Of a DNA stretch of 52,950 nucleotides, positions 26,114 through 34,094 are shown one piece after another. Source of the DNA: Candidatus Neomicrothrix parvicella RN1 (GTDB taxonomy: Bacteria; Actinomycetota; Acidimicrobiia; Acidimicrobiales; VFJN01). Position 1 is the stretch's first letter; each line of letters opens with the position of its first letter. A program made the translations under genes and the position numbers. The DNA lies in NCBI GenBank assembly GCA_945898515.1, contig CAMDIH010000006.1:1-52950 (forward strand), given 5' to 3'. Under the pieces are notes generated by a model. That model saw only the letters and a list, made by a program, of their open reading frames with translations. It ran no database searches and was not told the DNA's origin.

Positions 26114-26814
26114 GACAACCTCGGCCCGAAGGAATAGCGATACCACCGCAGGTAGCGGGGCAACCAAGACCAGATCTGGAAGTTGGACTGACCTACCGTG
26201 CGGTCTACCCAGATGGTGGGAAGTTCCGCAACCGGCAGACGATATCGCCTGGCCTTGGCCACCAGTTCCACGCCCATCTCGAAGCCCGTGTCGGATTCAA
26301 CGCCCACCTTCTGCAGGAAGGCACGGTCGTACGCCTTGAAGGAGTTGGTGGCATCGTGCGTCCCCACTCGCGCCAACCAGTAGAGCGAGAGGCCGGCCAT
26401 TCGCGAGAGCGTTCGTTTGAGGAAGGGTCCGCCTACCTGTTGGCCCCCTTTGGCGTAACGGGAGGCCACCGCAATCACAACACCACGGTCCACGAGATGG
26501 GCCAGGGCTTCGATTTGGCGAGGATCGTCGCTGCCGTCGGACATGGTGACCACGATGATGCTGGCTTCGGCCTGGTCGACCCCAAAGCGGATGGCGTGGC
26601 CTGGTCCTCTGCCATAGGTGTTGAGTGTCGGGATCACGCGTGGCTCGCGGAGGGCGTATGCCTCCAGATGCGAGCGGGTGGTGTCTTCCTCGTTGTCATA
26701 GACGGCCAGGATCTCGCACGGCATGGTGACCGATTCAAAGACCCTGTCCAGAAACGCGTTGATGCTGTCGCCCTCATTGAACACCGGCACGACCACGCTG
26801 ATGCGGGCGGTCAC
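26110..26814 (-). CDS. Family 2 glycosyltransferase, dolichol-phosphate-mannose-synthase-like
   Basis: A 234-residue GT-A enzyme without membrane segments. Motifs are ISVVVPVFNEGDSINAFL, ILAVYDNEEDTT, GRGPGHAIRFGV and VVTMSDGSDDPRQ (metal Asp), then ATNSFKAYDRAFLQKV, typical of polyprenyl-phosphate sugar transferases. It probably transfers a sugar from a nucleotide donor to a lipid or glycan acceptor. GTG 26814 overlaps the upstream dehydrogenase stop (GTGA); the much longer open frame upstream is the reverse frame of that gene. Sits between the dehydrogenase and epimerase. Confidence 0.88.
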   Translation of the reverse strand: MTARISVVVPVFNEGDSINAFLDRVFESVTMPCEILAVYDNEEDTTRSHLEAYALREPRVIPTLNTYGRGPGHAIRFGVDQAEASIIVVTMSDGSDDPRQIEALAHLVDRGVVIAVASRYAKGGQQVGGPFLKRTLSRMAGLSLYWLARVGTHDATNSFKAYDRAFLQKVGVESDTGFEMGVELVAKARRYRLPVAELPTIWVDRTVGQSNFQIWSWLPRYLRWYRYSFGPRLS

Positions 26815-28004
26815 GGCGACTCCCCGGTGGGGATCACGTTCCAGATGTCGATCACCGGGACCTGAGGGGCGAGCGACCGGTAGAGGTCGTGCGGCGCGCC
26901 AACGACCAGGAGGTCGGCCTGTTCGAGCACCCGATCTAGCGGCTCGAGTTGGTCGTCGAGGGTGACGTAGGGATCGGTGCAAAGGACCCGGGCGGCCTTC
27001 AGTTGCAACAGGCGTTTGAGCTTGTAGCTCAGGCTCGATCGGATGTCGTCGGACTCCCCCTTGAAGGCCATGCCGAGGAGTCCGACCGTCATGGTGGAAA
27101 GGTCGTGGGCCGCCGTGATCTGGTCGACGACATAGTCGGGTAGGCCTTCGTTCACCAGCATGCTGGCATGGCCGAGCATGAAATTGTTCCGATTGAAGGC
27201 GGCGAGCTGCATCGTGTCTTTCAACAGACACGGGCCAGCGGCGAACCCTGCCCCGGGGATGTCGGCCGCCCGGGGGTAGTCCTCGCTCATGGCCGCCCGG
27301 ATCCGTTCGAAATCGGCTCCATAATCGTTGGCGATCATGTACAGCTGGTTGGCGGCGGCGAACTTGATGTAGCGCCAGGTGTTGGTGAACAACTTGGCCA
27401 GTTCGGCCTCTTCGACCTCGAGCGGGATCGTCTTGTCGGTGAGCCACCCAAAGAGTTCGCTGGCCCGCCGCACGGCTTCGGGAGTGCGGCCGGACACAAT
27501 CTGGGGGAGCGAGTGGAGTTCCTCGAGCGCCTTGCCTTCGGCGATACGTTCGGGGCAGAACGACACGTCGATGGCCAGGGAATGCCGGGCCAGCAAGCGC
27601 TCCACCAGGGCAGTGACCCCCGGGTAGACGGTGCTGCGCATCACGAGGTGCTGGCCATCACGCAGGTGGTCGATCATGAGCTCGATGGCTTGCACCACCG
27701 CAGCGGGATCGGGGTTGAGGTGCTCGTCGACGGGTGTCCCGATGACCACCACCACGTGCTCGACGTCGCTGACCAAGGTGGGGTCGCAGGTCATGGTCAG
27801 ATTCCCCTTGGCCAGCACGCGTGCCAGCACCTCATCGGCACCCTTCTCCACGAAGGGCATCTGGCCGTTGCCCACGAGGGCCACCGCGTCGGCGTTGATG
27901 TCGTAGAGCAACACCGGCAGGCCAGCATCGGCAAAGGCGAGCCCAAGGGGCAGTCCGACATGCCCACATCCGCCCACGATGACTACTCGACCGTTAGCAA
28001 TCAT
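26811..28004 (-). CDS. Nucleotide-sugar dehydrogenase (UDP-glucose/UDP-ManNAc dehydrogenase family)
   Basis: A 397-residue four-electron dehydrogenase that oxidises a UDP- or GDP-hexose at C6 to a uronate. It has the NAD fold VVIVGGCGHVGLPLGLAFA, VVVIGTPVDE, FCPERIAEG (150-158, as in WecC-type enzymes), catalytic Lys204 in ELAKLFTNTWRYIKFAAANQ and nucleophile Cys259 in GPCLLKDT, and a C-terminal UDP-binding domain (LLGMAFKGESDDIR). ATG 28004 has a GGGGGG purine run upstream that lies in an inverted repeat. It begins the epimerase/GT2 operon. Product sugar acid cannot be named. Confidence 0.92.
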   Translation of the reverse strand: MIANGRVVIVGGCGHVGLPLGLAFADAGLPVLLYDINADAVALVGNGQMPFVEKGADEVLARVLAKGNLTMTCDPTLVSDVEHVVVVIGTPVDEHLNPDPAAVVQAIELMIDHLRDGQHLVMRSTVYPGVTALVERLLARHSLAIDVSFCPERIAEGKALEELHSLPQIVSGRTPEAVRRASELFGWLTDKTIPLEVEEAELAKLFTNTWRYIKFAAANQLYMIANDYGADFERIRAAMSEDYPRAADIPGAGFAAGPCLLKDTMQLAAFNRNNFMLGHASMLVNEGLPDYVVDQITAAHDLSTMTVGLLGMAFKGESDDIRSSLSYKLKRLLQLKAARVLCTDPYVTLDDQLEPLDRVLEQADLLVVGAPHDLYRSLAPQVPVIDIWNVIPTGESP

Positions 28005-28046
28005 CGTCGGCCCCCCGCGCTGAGTATCCGTGCAAAGGCCGACGAT
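28003..28046 (-). promoter_or_regulatory. Perfect 10-bp inverted repeat enclosing the dehydrogenase ribosome site
   Basis: ATCGTCGGCC (28003-28012) and GGCCGACGAT (28037-28046) are exact complements 24 bases apart. On the minus-strand mRNA the 3' arm includes the AU of the start codon and abuts the G-run that serves as ribosome site, so folding would hide both. A possible -10 TATCGT overlaps the other arm; if transcription starts there the RNA stem would be incomplete and the repeat would be a DNA operator instead. Confidence 0.5.
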
Positions 28047-28119
28047 AGCAACCCTGCCTGATCCCTCCTACACGGCGGGGGTGGGGGCCCGGCCGGGCGG
28101 GCACATGGCTGATCGGGCT

Positions 28120-28824
28120 TCAGGGGTGGGCGGGGTTCGCCCGCGCCACCACGAAGGTTTGCTTGCCGAAGAGCCATTGCGCGGGAGGAAACCGGAGATA
28201 GAAGCGAATCAACGGCGCCGAAATGGGGAGCCGCGATTCGGTGGTGTAGGGCAGGAAGCGGACCTTCATCGTCTCGACGCTGAATCCGGTGAGGGTCAGC
28301 GCCTCCCGCAGGCTTTTGTCGGTGATGGGCAGTGAGTGGTCGACGAAGTCCCAGTAGGCGGACCCCAGGAGCCGGATGTTGGGCTGCAGCACCAGCAGGC
28401 GGCCGCCGGGTCGAAGCACCCGGTGGAGTTCCCGCAGCGTGGCCAGCAATTCGCCGGAGTCTTGGAGGTGCTCGAAGAAGTTGCTGACCCAGGCCACGTC
28501 CACGGCATCGGTGAGGTCCTCGGGCAACGCCGTTGATCGGCTGTGGCAGACCCGCACGTCAGGGCCGGCCATCTCGGTGATGGTCGGGTTCAGATCGACG
28601 GCGATCTTGGTGCCGCAGCGGATGGTGTTGATGAACTCGCAGTAGCCAGCGGCCAGGTCAAGTACCACGTCGGTCGGTTTCACGAACCGCTGGAAGTGGG
28701 CTGCTACGAGCGTTTCCCACAGGACGAGCCGGTCATCGGTGCGGTGTCCGAACCGTGTCGCATAGATGGCTTTGAGCGCTTCGGGGTCGTCGGGAGCATC
28801 GCTGGGCGGGACGGAGCCATCCAT
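28120..28824 (-). CDS. Class I SAM-dependent methyltransferase
   Basis: A 234-residue methyltransferase. The SAM motif I is VVLDLAAGYCEFINTI (an AAG variant of GxGxG), followed by KIAVDLNPTI, VDVAWVSNFFEHL and LHRVLRPGGRLLVLQPN, the usual order of a Methyltransf_11/23 fold. The ATG at 28824 was chosen for normal length; a TACAGT hexamer lies eight bases upstream and no Shine-Dalgarno sequence is seen. It is the first gene of the glycan cluster, 115 bases ahead of the dehydrogenase, so it could methylate a sugar or lipid carrier. This role is inferred only from context. Confidence 0.82.
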   Translation of the reverse strand: MDGSVPPSDAPDDPEALKAIYATRFGHRTDDRLVLWETLVAAHFQRFVKPTDVVLDLAAGYCEFINTIRCGTKIAVDLNPTITEMAGPDVRVCHSRSTALPEDLTDAVDVAWVSNFFEHLQDSGELLATLRELHRVLRPGGRLLVLQPNIRLLGSAYWDFVDHSLPITDKSLREALTLTGFSVETMKVRFLPYTTESRLPISAPLIRFYLRFPPAQWLFGKQTFVVARANPAHP

Positions 28825-28898
28825 ACCGCTGCACTGTAGGTGATCGTCCTTGTCGCCCCTGGCCCAGCGGGGGAGCATCGGCCTGACAGGATCCCGGT

Positions 28899-29876
28899 GT
28901 GATCAAGATGCGATGGGCGGCGCCGGTGCCGAAGCAGAACCGGCAGTGGGCGGCCCTTCTCGCCGCCATCGCCGCCGCCGATGGGCGGGGGGAGATGTAT
29001 GTCGCCGAGGACCTCGCCGACGAGTGGGGGTCGGCCTGGTCGCACCCGGCCACCGATGCCGTGTTCGTGGGGGACGGTCCGGATCTGGTGGGGTTCGCCT
29101 GGTTGAAAGCGATCCCCGGGGTGGGGGATGCCCACCAGGTGGCCTGTTGGGGAGGCGTAGCGCCCACCCACCGCCGCCAGGGTGTGGGGACGGCGCTGTT
29201 GGACTGGTCGGCCTGGCGCGCCCGGGAGATTGCCGCCACCTTCGATGCCGCCTGGCCCACCAATGTGATCATCGAGGTGGGGCAGGCGGAGACTGATCTA
29301 TGGGCGTTGGTGCGCCGGGCCGGGTTTGATCCACAGCGCCGGTTTCTCGATGTGGCCCGTCCCACGTCGCGGCTCAACGCAAGCGGGCCCGCCGGTCCGG
29401 TGGGGCTCGAGTGCGTGGGCTGGAGCCCGGCCCTGGACCACCGGGCACGGTTGGCCCACGCCGAAGCCTTCGCCCACCATTGGGGACGACGACCCCGCAA
29501 CCGTGACGAATGGGCGCAGTGGTACACCGGCCACCGGTACTTCCGGCCGGATCTCTCGGTGCTCGCCGTAGACCGCACCACCTTGGCGGTGGTGGCGCTG
29601 GTACTCACCGCCGCCTACCCGCAGGATTGGGACACCGGCCCGGTAGAGGCGTGGATCACCACGGTGGGCACGGTGCCGGATCGGCGCCGCGAGGGCGTGG
29701 CGGGCTGGCTGCTTGATGAGGTGCATCGGCGCCTAGCGGAGTCCTCCACCGGATTCGAGCGCTCGATCCTGGGGGTGGATGAGGGGAACTCCACCGGGGC
29801 AGTGGCCCTCTACCGTCGGTTGGGCTACGAGTTGGTGCGGTCGGTCACCACCCTGGCGCGCCCGGTGGGGGATTGA
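28899..29876 (+). CDS. Tandem GNAT acetyltransferase, mycothiol-synthase-like
   Basis: A 325-residue protein with two GNAT domains. Acetyl-CoA motif A appears twice: VAPTHRRQGVGTALLDW (about 87-103) and TVPDRRREGVAGWLLDEV (about 260-277), each with R/Q-x-x-G-x-G/A. The second domain ends with SILGVDEGNSTGAVALYRRLGYE. The organisation and size match MshD, which acetylates the final mycothiol precursor, and other tandem GNATs. Substrate identity is uncertain, so no gene symbol is given. Start is a GTG; no ribosome site is evident. Its stop lies 9 bases from the end of the convergent amidohydrolase. Confidence 0.75.
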   Translation: MIKMRWAAPVPKQNRQWAALLAAIAAADGRGEMYVAEDLADEWGSAWSHPATDAVFVGDGPDLVGFAWLKAIPGVGDAHQVACWGGVAPTHRRQGVGTALLDWSAWRAREIAATFDAAWPTNVIIEVGQAETDLWALVRRAGFDPQRRFLDVARPTSRLNASGPAGPVGLECVGWSPALDHRARLAHAEAFAHHWGRRPRNRDEWAQWYTGHRYFRPDLSVLAVDRTTLAVVALVLTAAYPQDWDTGPVEAWITTVGTVPDRRREGVAGWLLDEVHRRLAESSTGFERSILGVDEGNSTGAVALYRRLGYELVRSVTTLARPVGD

Positions 29877-29885
29877 CGCAAGGGC

Positions 29886-31112
29886 TCAGTGAATGTCGAG
29901 CATGCGACGGGCGTTCCCGCGCATGATTTTTTCCACGACGGGGTGGGGCAGGCCTTCCATCAGTTTGGTGGCCACCGCCTTGGTGTCCGGCCAGGTGGAA
30001 TCGGTGTGGGGGTAGTCAGTCTCGAAGGTGATGTTGTCCTCGCCCACCTTGTCGAGGGCATCGATTCCGTGCTGGTCGCGGAAGAAGCACCCGAAGATCT
30101 GACGGTAGTAGTAGGTGGACGGGGGCTCGGGAACCAACTCGGCCACACCGCCCCACGCCCGGTGCTGCTCCCATACGGTGTCGGCCCGCTCGAGGATGTA
30201 GGGGATCCAGCCGATCTGGCCCTCGCTGTAGGCGAGTTTCACCTCGGGGAACTGCACGAGTTTTCCCGAAAAGAGCCAGTCGGACATGGAGGCCATGGCG
30301 TTGCCGAAGGACAAGGTGGCCGCCACCGCCACCGGGGCATCGGCGGAGGTGGCGGGCATCCGCGACGACGAACCGATGTGCATGCAGATGACCGTCTTGG
30401 TGTCCTGGCAGGCGGCGATGAACGGGTCCCATTCGCCGGAGTGAATAGACGGGAGGCCGAGGTGGGGCGGCACTTCGCTGAAGCACACGGCGCGCGCACC
30501 GCGTGCGGCATTGCGCATCACTTCCTGGGCGGCTAGTTCGGCATCCCACAACGGGATGATGGGCAGCGGAAGTAACTGGCCGTCGGAGTCGCCGCACCAT
30601 TCCTCCACCATCCAGTCGTTGTAGGCCCGCACGCAGGCCTCGGCGAGGTCTCGGTCCTTGGCTTCGGCAAAGGTCTGGCCGCAGAAGCGGGGAAAACTGG
30701 GGAAGCAGAGCGACGCTTCCACGTGGTTCATTTGCATGTCGCGGATCCGGGCCTGGGGGTCGTAGCAACCCGGCCGCATCTCGTCGTAGGTGATGGGCGA
30801 CATTGTCATGTCGTCGCGGTCGAAGCCCACCGCCGCCACATGGCGTTTGTGGATATAGACGAGGTCCTCGTAGACCCAGCAGTCGGCTGGGGGTCCGTCG
30901 GGGTCGAAGGTCTGCTCGTACTGGCCGCCGCCGATGTGCTTCATGTGGCCGATACCGCGACGCTCCACGTGCGGACCCGCTTCCCGGAAGCGCTCCGGCA
31001 GCCATCGCTCCCAGAGGTGGGCGGGTTCCACTACATGGTCGTCCACGCTGACGATGGTGGGAAGTTCCCACGCGCTGTCGCTGGATTCGGCCATGGGGTC
31101 GGTGATGGTCAT
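29886..31112 (-). CDS. Amidohydrolase family 2 (COG2159), paralogue A
   Basis: A 408-residue TIM-barrel metal-dependent hydrolase. The metal motif is IVSVDDHVVEP (Asp24-Asp25-His26), with VICMHIGSSSRMPATS holding the mid-barrel His and ITFETDYPHTDSTWP the C-terminal Asp. It shares long stretches with the protein at 41286-42500, including MNHVEASLCFPSFPRFCGQ and the AYSEGQIGW block, so the two are recent duplicates. ATG 31112 has GGGAG seven bases upstream; ATG 31094 is an alternative. Divergent from the isochorismatase-fold gene, with a palindromic operator in the gap. Substrate unknown. Confidence 0.88.
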   Translation of the reverse strand: MTITDPMAESSDSAWELPTIVSVDDHVVEPAHLWERWLPERFREAGPHVERRGIGHMKHIGGGQYEQTFDPDGPPADCWVYEDLVYIHKRHVAAVGFDRDDMTMSPITYDEMRPGCYDPQARIRDMQMNHVEASLCFPSFPRFCGQTFAEAKDRDLAEACVRAYNDWMVEEWCGDSDGQLLPLPIIPLWDAELAAQEVMRNAARGARAVCFSEVPPHLGLPSIHSGEWDPFIAACQDTKTVICMHIGSSSRMPATSADAPVAVAATLSFGNAMASMSDWLFSGKLVQFPEVKLAYSEGQIGWIPYILERADTVWEQHRAWGGVAELVPEPPSTYYYRQIFGCFFRDQHGIDALDKVGEDNITFETDYPHTDSTWPDTKAVATKLMEGLPHPVVEKIMRGNARRMLDIH

Positions 31113-31140
31113 GCAGGTGCTCCCGGTGGGCTCGCCAGAA

Positions 31141-31157
31141 TCTGACGGTGTGTCAGA
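31141..31157. promoter_or_regulatory. Operator-like palindrome TCTGAC-N5-GTCAGA
   Basis: Perfect 6-bp arms around GGTGT in the 76-base gap between amidohydrolase A (start 31112, minus) and the isochorismatase-fold gene (start 31189, plus). Its core TGACGGTGTGTCA matches TGACGNNNNGTCA, also found at 18405-18417. Position over the -35 region of the plus-strand gene fits repression. Confidence 0.6.
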
Positions 31158-31175
31158 CATTGTAGCGGCGCCCTG

Positions 31176-31181
31176 TAAGGT
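31176..31181 (+). promoter_or_regulatory. Putative leaderless -10 element TAAGGT for the isochorismatase-fold gene
   Basis: TAAGGT ends seven bases before the ATG at 31189. The palindrome at 31141-31157 occupies the -35 region. Confidence 0.45.
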
Positions 31182-31188
31182 GCGGTCC

Positions 31189-31809
31189 ATGGTGCTCGAC
31201 TTGGCCGGTCTAGTAGAGCCGGCCCACACCGCGATCGTGACCTCCGAGGTACAAAACGGGGTGGTGGGAGCCACCTCGGCTCTGCCGAGATTGGCCGAAG
31301 CGGCCGCCGTAGAGATGCTCCCGAACCTGGGTCGGCTCCTGCCCGCCGCCCGCGCCGCGGGGGTGCAGGTGGTGCACTGCACGGCGTATCGCCGAGCCGA
31401 CGGCAAGGGGGCCAACCACAACGCCCGCCTGTTCATGGGGGTGCGCAAAGCGCCGGTGAGCCTGCTGCCGGGCAGCACGGCAGTGGCGGTGGTCCCGGCC
31501 CTCGGCCCGGAGCCCGATGACCTCGTGCTCACGCGCACCCATGGCCTCAGTCCGATGGCGGGTACCGATCTGGACCCGGTGCTGCGCAACCTCGGGATTC
31601 GCACGATTGTGGTTACAGGGGTGTCGGTGAACGTGGCGATCACCAACCTGGTGATGGATGCCGTCAACCACGGCTACGACGTGGTGCTGCCCCGCGACGC
31701 AGTATGCGGTATTCCGGGTCCGTATGCCGATGCGGTCATCGACAACACGCTGGCGTTGCTCGCCGCGGTAACCACCACCGCCGAACTCATGACGATCTGG
31801 GCAGGGTAA
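31189..31809 (+). CDS. Isochorismatase-fold hydrolase with atypical active site
   Basis: A 206-residue cysteine-hydrolase/isochorismatase-like protein. The fold is clear (AIVTSEVQNGVVG, VQVVHCTAYRRADG, GIRTIVVTGVSVNVAIT, GYDVVLPRDAVCG). The usual first Asp is Glu20 (SEVQN) and the position of the nicotinamidase-type nucleophile Cys is Ala150 (SVNVAIT), so amidase chemistry through Cys is unlikely; true isochorismatases also lack it. A vinyl-ether or other non-Cys hydrolysis is possible. The AMP-ligase gene follows 11 bases after the stop, so the two are probably cotranscribed. Confidence 0.8.
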   Translation: MVLDLAGLVEPAHTAIVTSEVQNGVVGATSALPRLAEAAAVEMLPNLGRLLPAARAAGVQVVHCTAYRRADGKGANHNARLFMGVRKAPVSLLPGSTAVAVVPALGPEPDDLVLTRTHGLSPMAGTDLDPVLRNLGIRTIVVTGVSVNVAITNLVMDAVNHGYDVVLPRDAVCGIPGPYADAVIDNTLALLAAVTTTAELMTIWAG

Positions 31810-31820
31810 TCAGGGGAACC

Positions 31821-33401
31821 ATGGAGACAGGAGTACGCGGCGACTTACAATGGGGTACAACCGCCAACCTCGTGCGGGCGGCCGCCGAGCGATTTGGCGC
31901 TCTGGAGGCGTTGGTTGATGGCGAGCAGCGCTTCTCCTTCACCGAACTCGCCGCCGCCGTGCACGACGCCGGTCGGGCGTTTCTCGCCGCCGGCCTCGAG
32001 CCGGGTGACCGGGTGGCGATTTGGTCCCCCAATGTGTGGGAGTGGGTGGTGGCGCTGCTGGGCTTGCAGTCGGCCGGTGGGGTGGTGGTGCCGATCAACA
32101 CTCGCTACAAGGGGGCCGAAGCCGCTTACGTCCTGCAGCGCAGCCGGGCTCGTCTGCTCATCACCGTCCAGGGTTTCCTGGGCAACGACTACGTCACGAT
32201 GTTGGCGGACCAGGATCTCCCCGACCTGGAGCGCACGGTGGTGTTGCGCGGGGATGCGCCCGCGGGTACCACGACATGGGCGGCGTTTTTGGCTTCGGGA
32301 GCCGCCGTGGATCCCTCGGCACTCGATGAGCGGATGGCATCGCTGGGGCCCGAGAGCGTGGCCGACCTGCTCTTTACCTCCGGCACCACCGGAAACCCGA
32401 AGGGGGTGGTGGGCACCCACGGCCAGGTGCTGCGCGGTTTTGCCGACTGGGCGGCGGTGATCGGCCTGCGGTCCAGCGATCGCTATCTGGTGATCAACCC
32501 TTTCTTTCACGCCTTCGGGTACAAGGCCGGCATCGTGGCGGCCCTCACGGCGGGGGCCACCTTGGTGCCCCAGGCCGTGTTCGACATCCCGACGGCCATG
32601 GCGATGGTGGCCACCCACGGCATCACGATGCTGCCGGGGCCACCGGCGATCTACCAGACGTTCCTGAACCATCCCGACCTGGACCTCTCCCAGATGCAGA
32701 CCCTGCGCTTGGCCGTTACCGGGGCCGCGGCGGTGCCGGTGGAACTGGTGGAACGAATGAAACAGGAACTTGGCTTCGAGGTGGTGGTGACCGGCTACGG
32801 ACTCACCGAAGTCTCCGGGATTGCCACGATGTGTCGGCACGACGACGACGCGCTCACCATTTCCACCACCTCGGGCCGGGCCATCCCCGGGGTTGAGGTG
32901 CGGGTGGTGGACCCCACCGGCCGCGAGTTGCCCCCGGGCGAGGCCGGTGAGGTTGTGGTGCGTGGGTACAACGTGATGCGGGGCTACTTCGAAGATCCGG
33001 TGCAGACCGCTGAAGTCATCGATGCCGATGGTTGGCTCCATACCGGCGATATCGGGGTCATGGACGATCGCGGCTATCTGGCCATCACCGATCGGATCAA
33101 AGACATGTTCATCACCGGCGGGTTCAACGTCTACCCGGCCGAAGTGGAGCGCCTGCTCCTGCTGCACCCCGACATCGCGCAGACGGCGGTGATCGGATTG
33201 GCCGATGAGCGGATGGGTGAGGTGGGGGTGGCCTTCGTAGTGGCGACGGCGGGCACGAACCCCACCCCCGAGGCGATTATCGCCTGGGCCCGCCAGGAGA
33301 TGGCCAACTTCAAGGTGCCCCGGCAGGTGCGCATCGTGCCCGATCTGCCGATGAACGCGAGCAACAAGGTGCTCAAGACCGAACTGCGGAGGCAGGCGTA
33401 G
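31821..33401 (+). CDS. Acyl-CoA ligase of the FadD3 type
   Basis: A 526-residue ANL-superfamily ligase. P-loop LLFTSGTTGNPKGVVGTH, then INPFFHAFGYKAGIVAAL, GPPAIYQTFLNHPDLDLS, TGYGLTEVSGIATMCRHDDD, GFNVYPAEVERLL and the C-terminal Lys in NASNKVLKTEL. From memory the INPFFHxFGYKAGI and GYGLTExxGxxTMCRxDDDA blocks are close to mycobacterial FadD3, which activates the steroid-ring metabolite HIP; specificity here is not proven. ATG 31821 has AGGGG five bases upstream. Its TAG stop forms the -10 of the following TetR gene. Supports a steroid or terpenoid catabolic role of the region. Confidence 0.88.
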   Translation: METGVRGDLQWGTTANLVRAAAERFGALEALVDGEQRFSFTELAAAVHDAGRAFLAAGLEPGDRVAIWSPNVWEWVVALLGLQSAGGVVVPINTRYKGAEAAYVLQRSRARLLITVQGFLGNDYVTMLADQDLPDLERTVVLRGDAPAGTTTWAAFLASGAAVDPSALDERMASLGPESVADLLFTSGTTGNPKGVVGTHGQVLRGFADWAAVIGLRSSDRYLVINPFFHAFGYKAGIVAALTAGATLVPQAVFDIPTAMAMVATHGITMLPGPPAIYQTFLNHPDLDLSQMQTLRLAVTGAAAVPVELVERMKQELGFEVVVTGYGLTEVSGIATMCRHDDDALTISTTSGRAIPGVEVRVVDPTGRELPPGEAGEVVVRGYNVMRGYFEDPVQTAEVIDADGWLHTGDIGVMDDRGYLAITDRIKDMFITGGFNVYPAEVERLLLLHPDIAQTAVIGLADERMGEVGVAFVVATAGTNPTPEAIIAWARQEMANFKVPRQVRIVPDLPMNASNKVLKTELRRQA

Positions 33402-33404
33402 CCT
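33399..33404 (+). promoter_or_regulatory. Putative leaderless -10 element TAGCCT for the TetR gene
   Basis: TAGCCT ends six bases before the ATG at 33411. Its first three bases are the stop codon of the ligase gene. A weak -35 (AAGACC) is 18 bases upstream. Confidence 0.45.
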
Positions 33405-33410
33405 TTCGTC

Positions 33411-34094
33411 ATGTCCGAGCCAACTCCGCTGCGAAGGGTGGAAGACCACAGCGAAGAGTTGCGGGCCGCCGACGGACGGGTGCCCGGCCTTCGCGGACGC
33501 GCCACGCGGCAACGCCTACTGGCCTGCACCCTCGAGATGCTCACCAGTACCTCCTACCGCGACGTGAAGGTCATCGACATCGCCCGCGAAGCCGGCACCT
33601 CACCGGCCACCTTCTACCAATACTTTCCCGACGTAGAGGCGGCCACGTTGGTGTTGGCCGAGGAGATGGCGCAGCAAGGCCAACACCTTCGCCTGATCAT
33701 CACGGAGGGATCATGGCTGGAGGGTGAGGCGATGGCCACGGCGCTGGAATTGGTAGACGCGTTCTTGGTGTTTTGGGACAGCCATCGCTCCGTATTGCGA
33801 GTGGTGGACCTCGCCACCGACGAAGGGGATGGTCGGTTCCAGAAGATCCGGGTGCGCCTACTCAACGACATCACCACTGCGCTAGCCGAGGTGGTGCGGC
33901 AGGCTCAGAAGGCCGGGCGCATTCCCAAGACGATCGACCCGATGGCGGCGGCGGGGGTCTTGGTGGCCATGCTCGCCCACACCGCCGCCCACCAGTACGG
34001 CTTCGAGTTTTGGGGAATCCGTACGGCGAAGTTGCGCCAGTCGATGGCCCGCCAGGTGTCGTGGGGCGTAACCGGGATCATCCCGCCCGACTGA
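33411..34094 (+). CDS. TetR-family transcriptional regulator
   Basis: A 227-residue repressor. A roughly 25-residue polar leader precedes the domain; the HTH is VKVIDIAREAGTSPATFYQYFPDVEAA (helix-turn-helix with FYQYF recognition helix). The C-terminal all-helical half (LVDAFLVFWDSHRSVLRVVDLATDEG) should bind an acyl-CoA or other ligand, as in neighbours of FadD genes. ATG 33411 lies 9 bases after the ligase stop. Its TGA overlaps the ATG of the LLM oxidoreductase. It may bind one of the palindromes nearby, but its recognition helix does not resemble KstR as I remember it. Confidence 0.88.
   Translation: MSEPTPLRRVEDHSEELRAADGRVPGLRGRATRQRLLACTLEMLTSTSYRDVKVIDIAREAGTSPATFYQYFPDVEAATLVLAEEMAQQGQHLRLIITEGSWLEGEAMATALELVDAFLVFWDSHRSVLRVVDLATDEGDGRFQKIRVRLLNDITTALAEVVRQAQKAGRIPKTIDPMAAAGVLVAMLAHTAAHQYGFEFWGIRTAKLRQSMARQVSWGVTGIIPPD

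Noticed and set aside
28087-28098. Palindrome GCCCGGCCGGGC as terminator
   Set aside because: No loop or T-tract; such strings are expected in very GC-rich DNA.
29886-31667. N-terminal extension of amidohydrolase A to 31667
   Set aside because: The extension runs through the divergent isochorismatase-fold gene and the operator; ATG 31112 has a good ribosome site.
31845-33512. Minus-strand open frame of about 555 codons opposite the FadD3-like ligase
   Set aside because: Antisense shadow; the ligase has all catalytic motifs on the plus strand.
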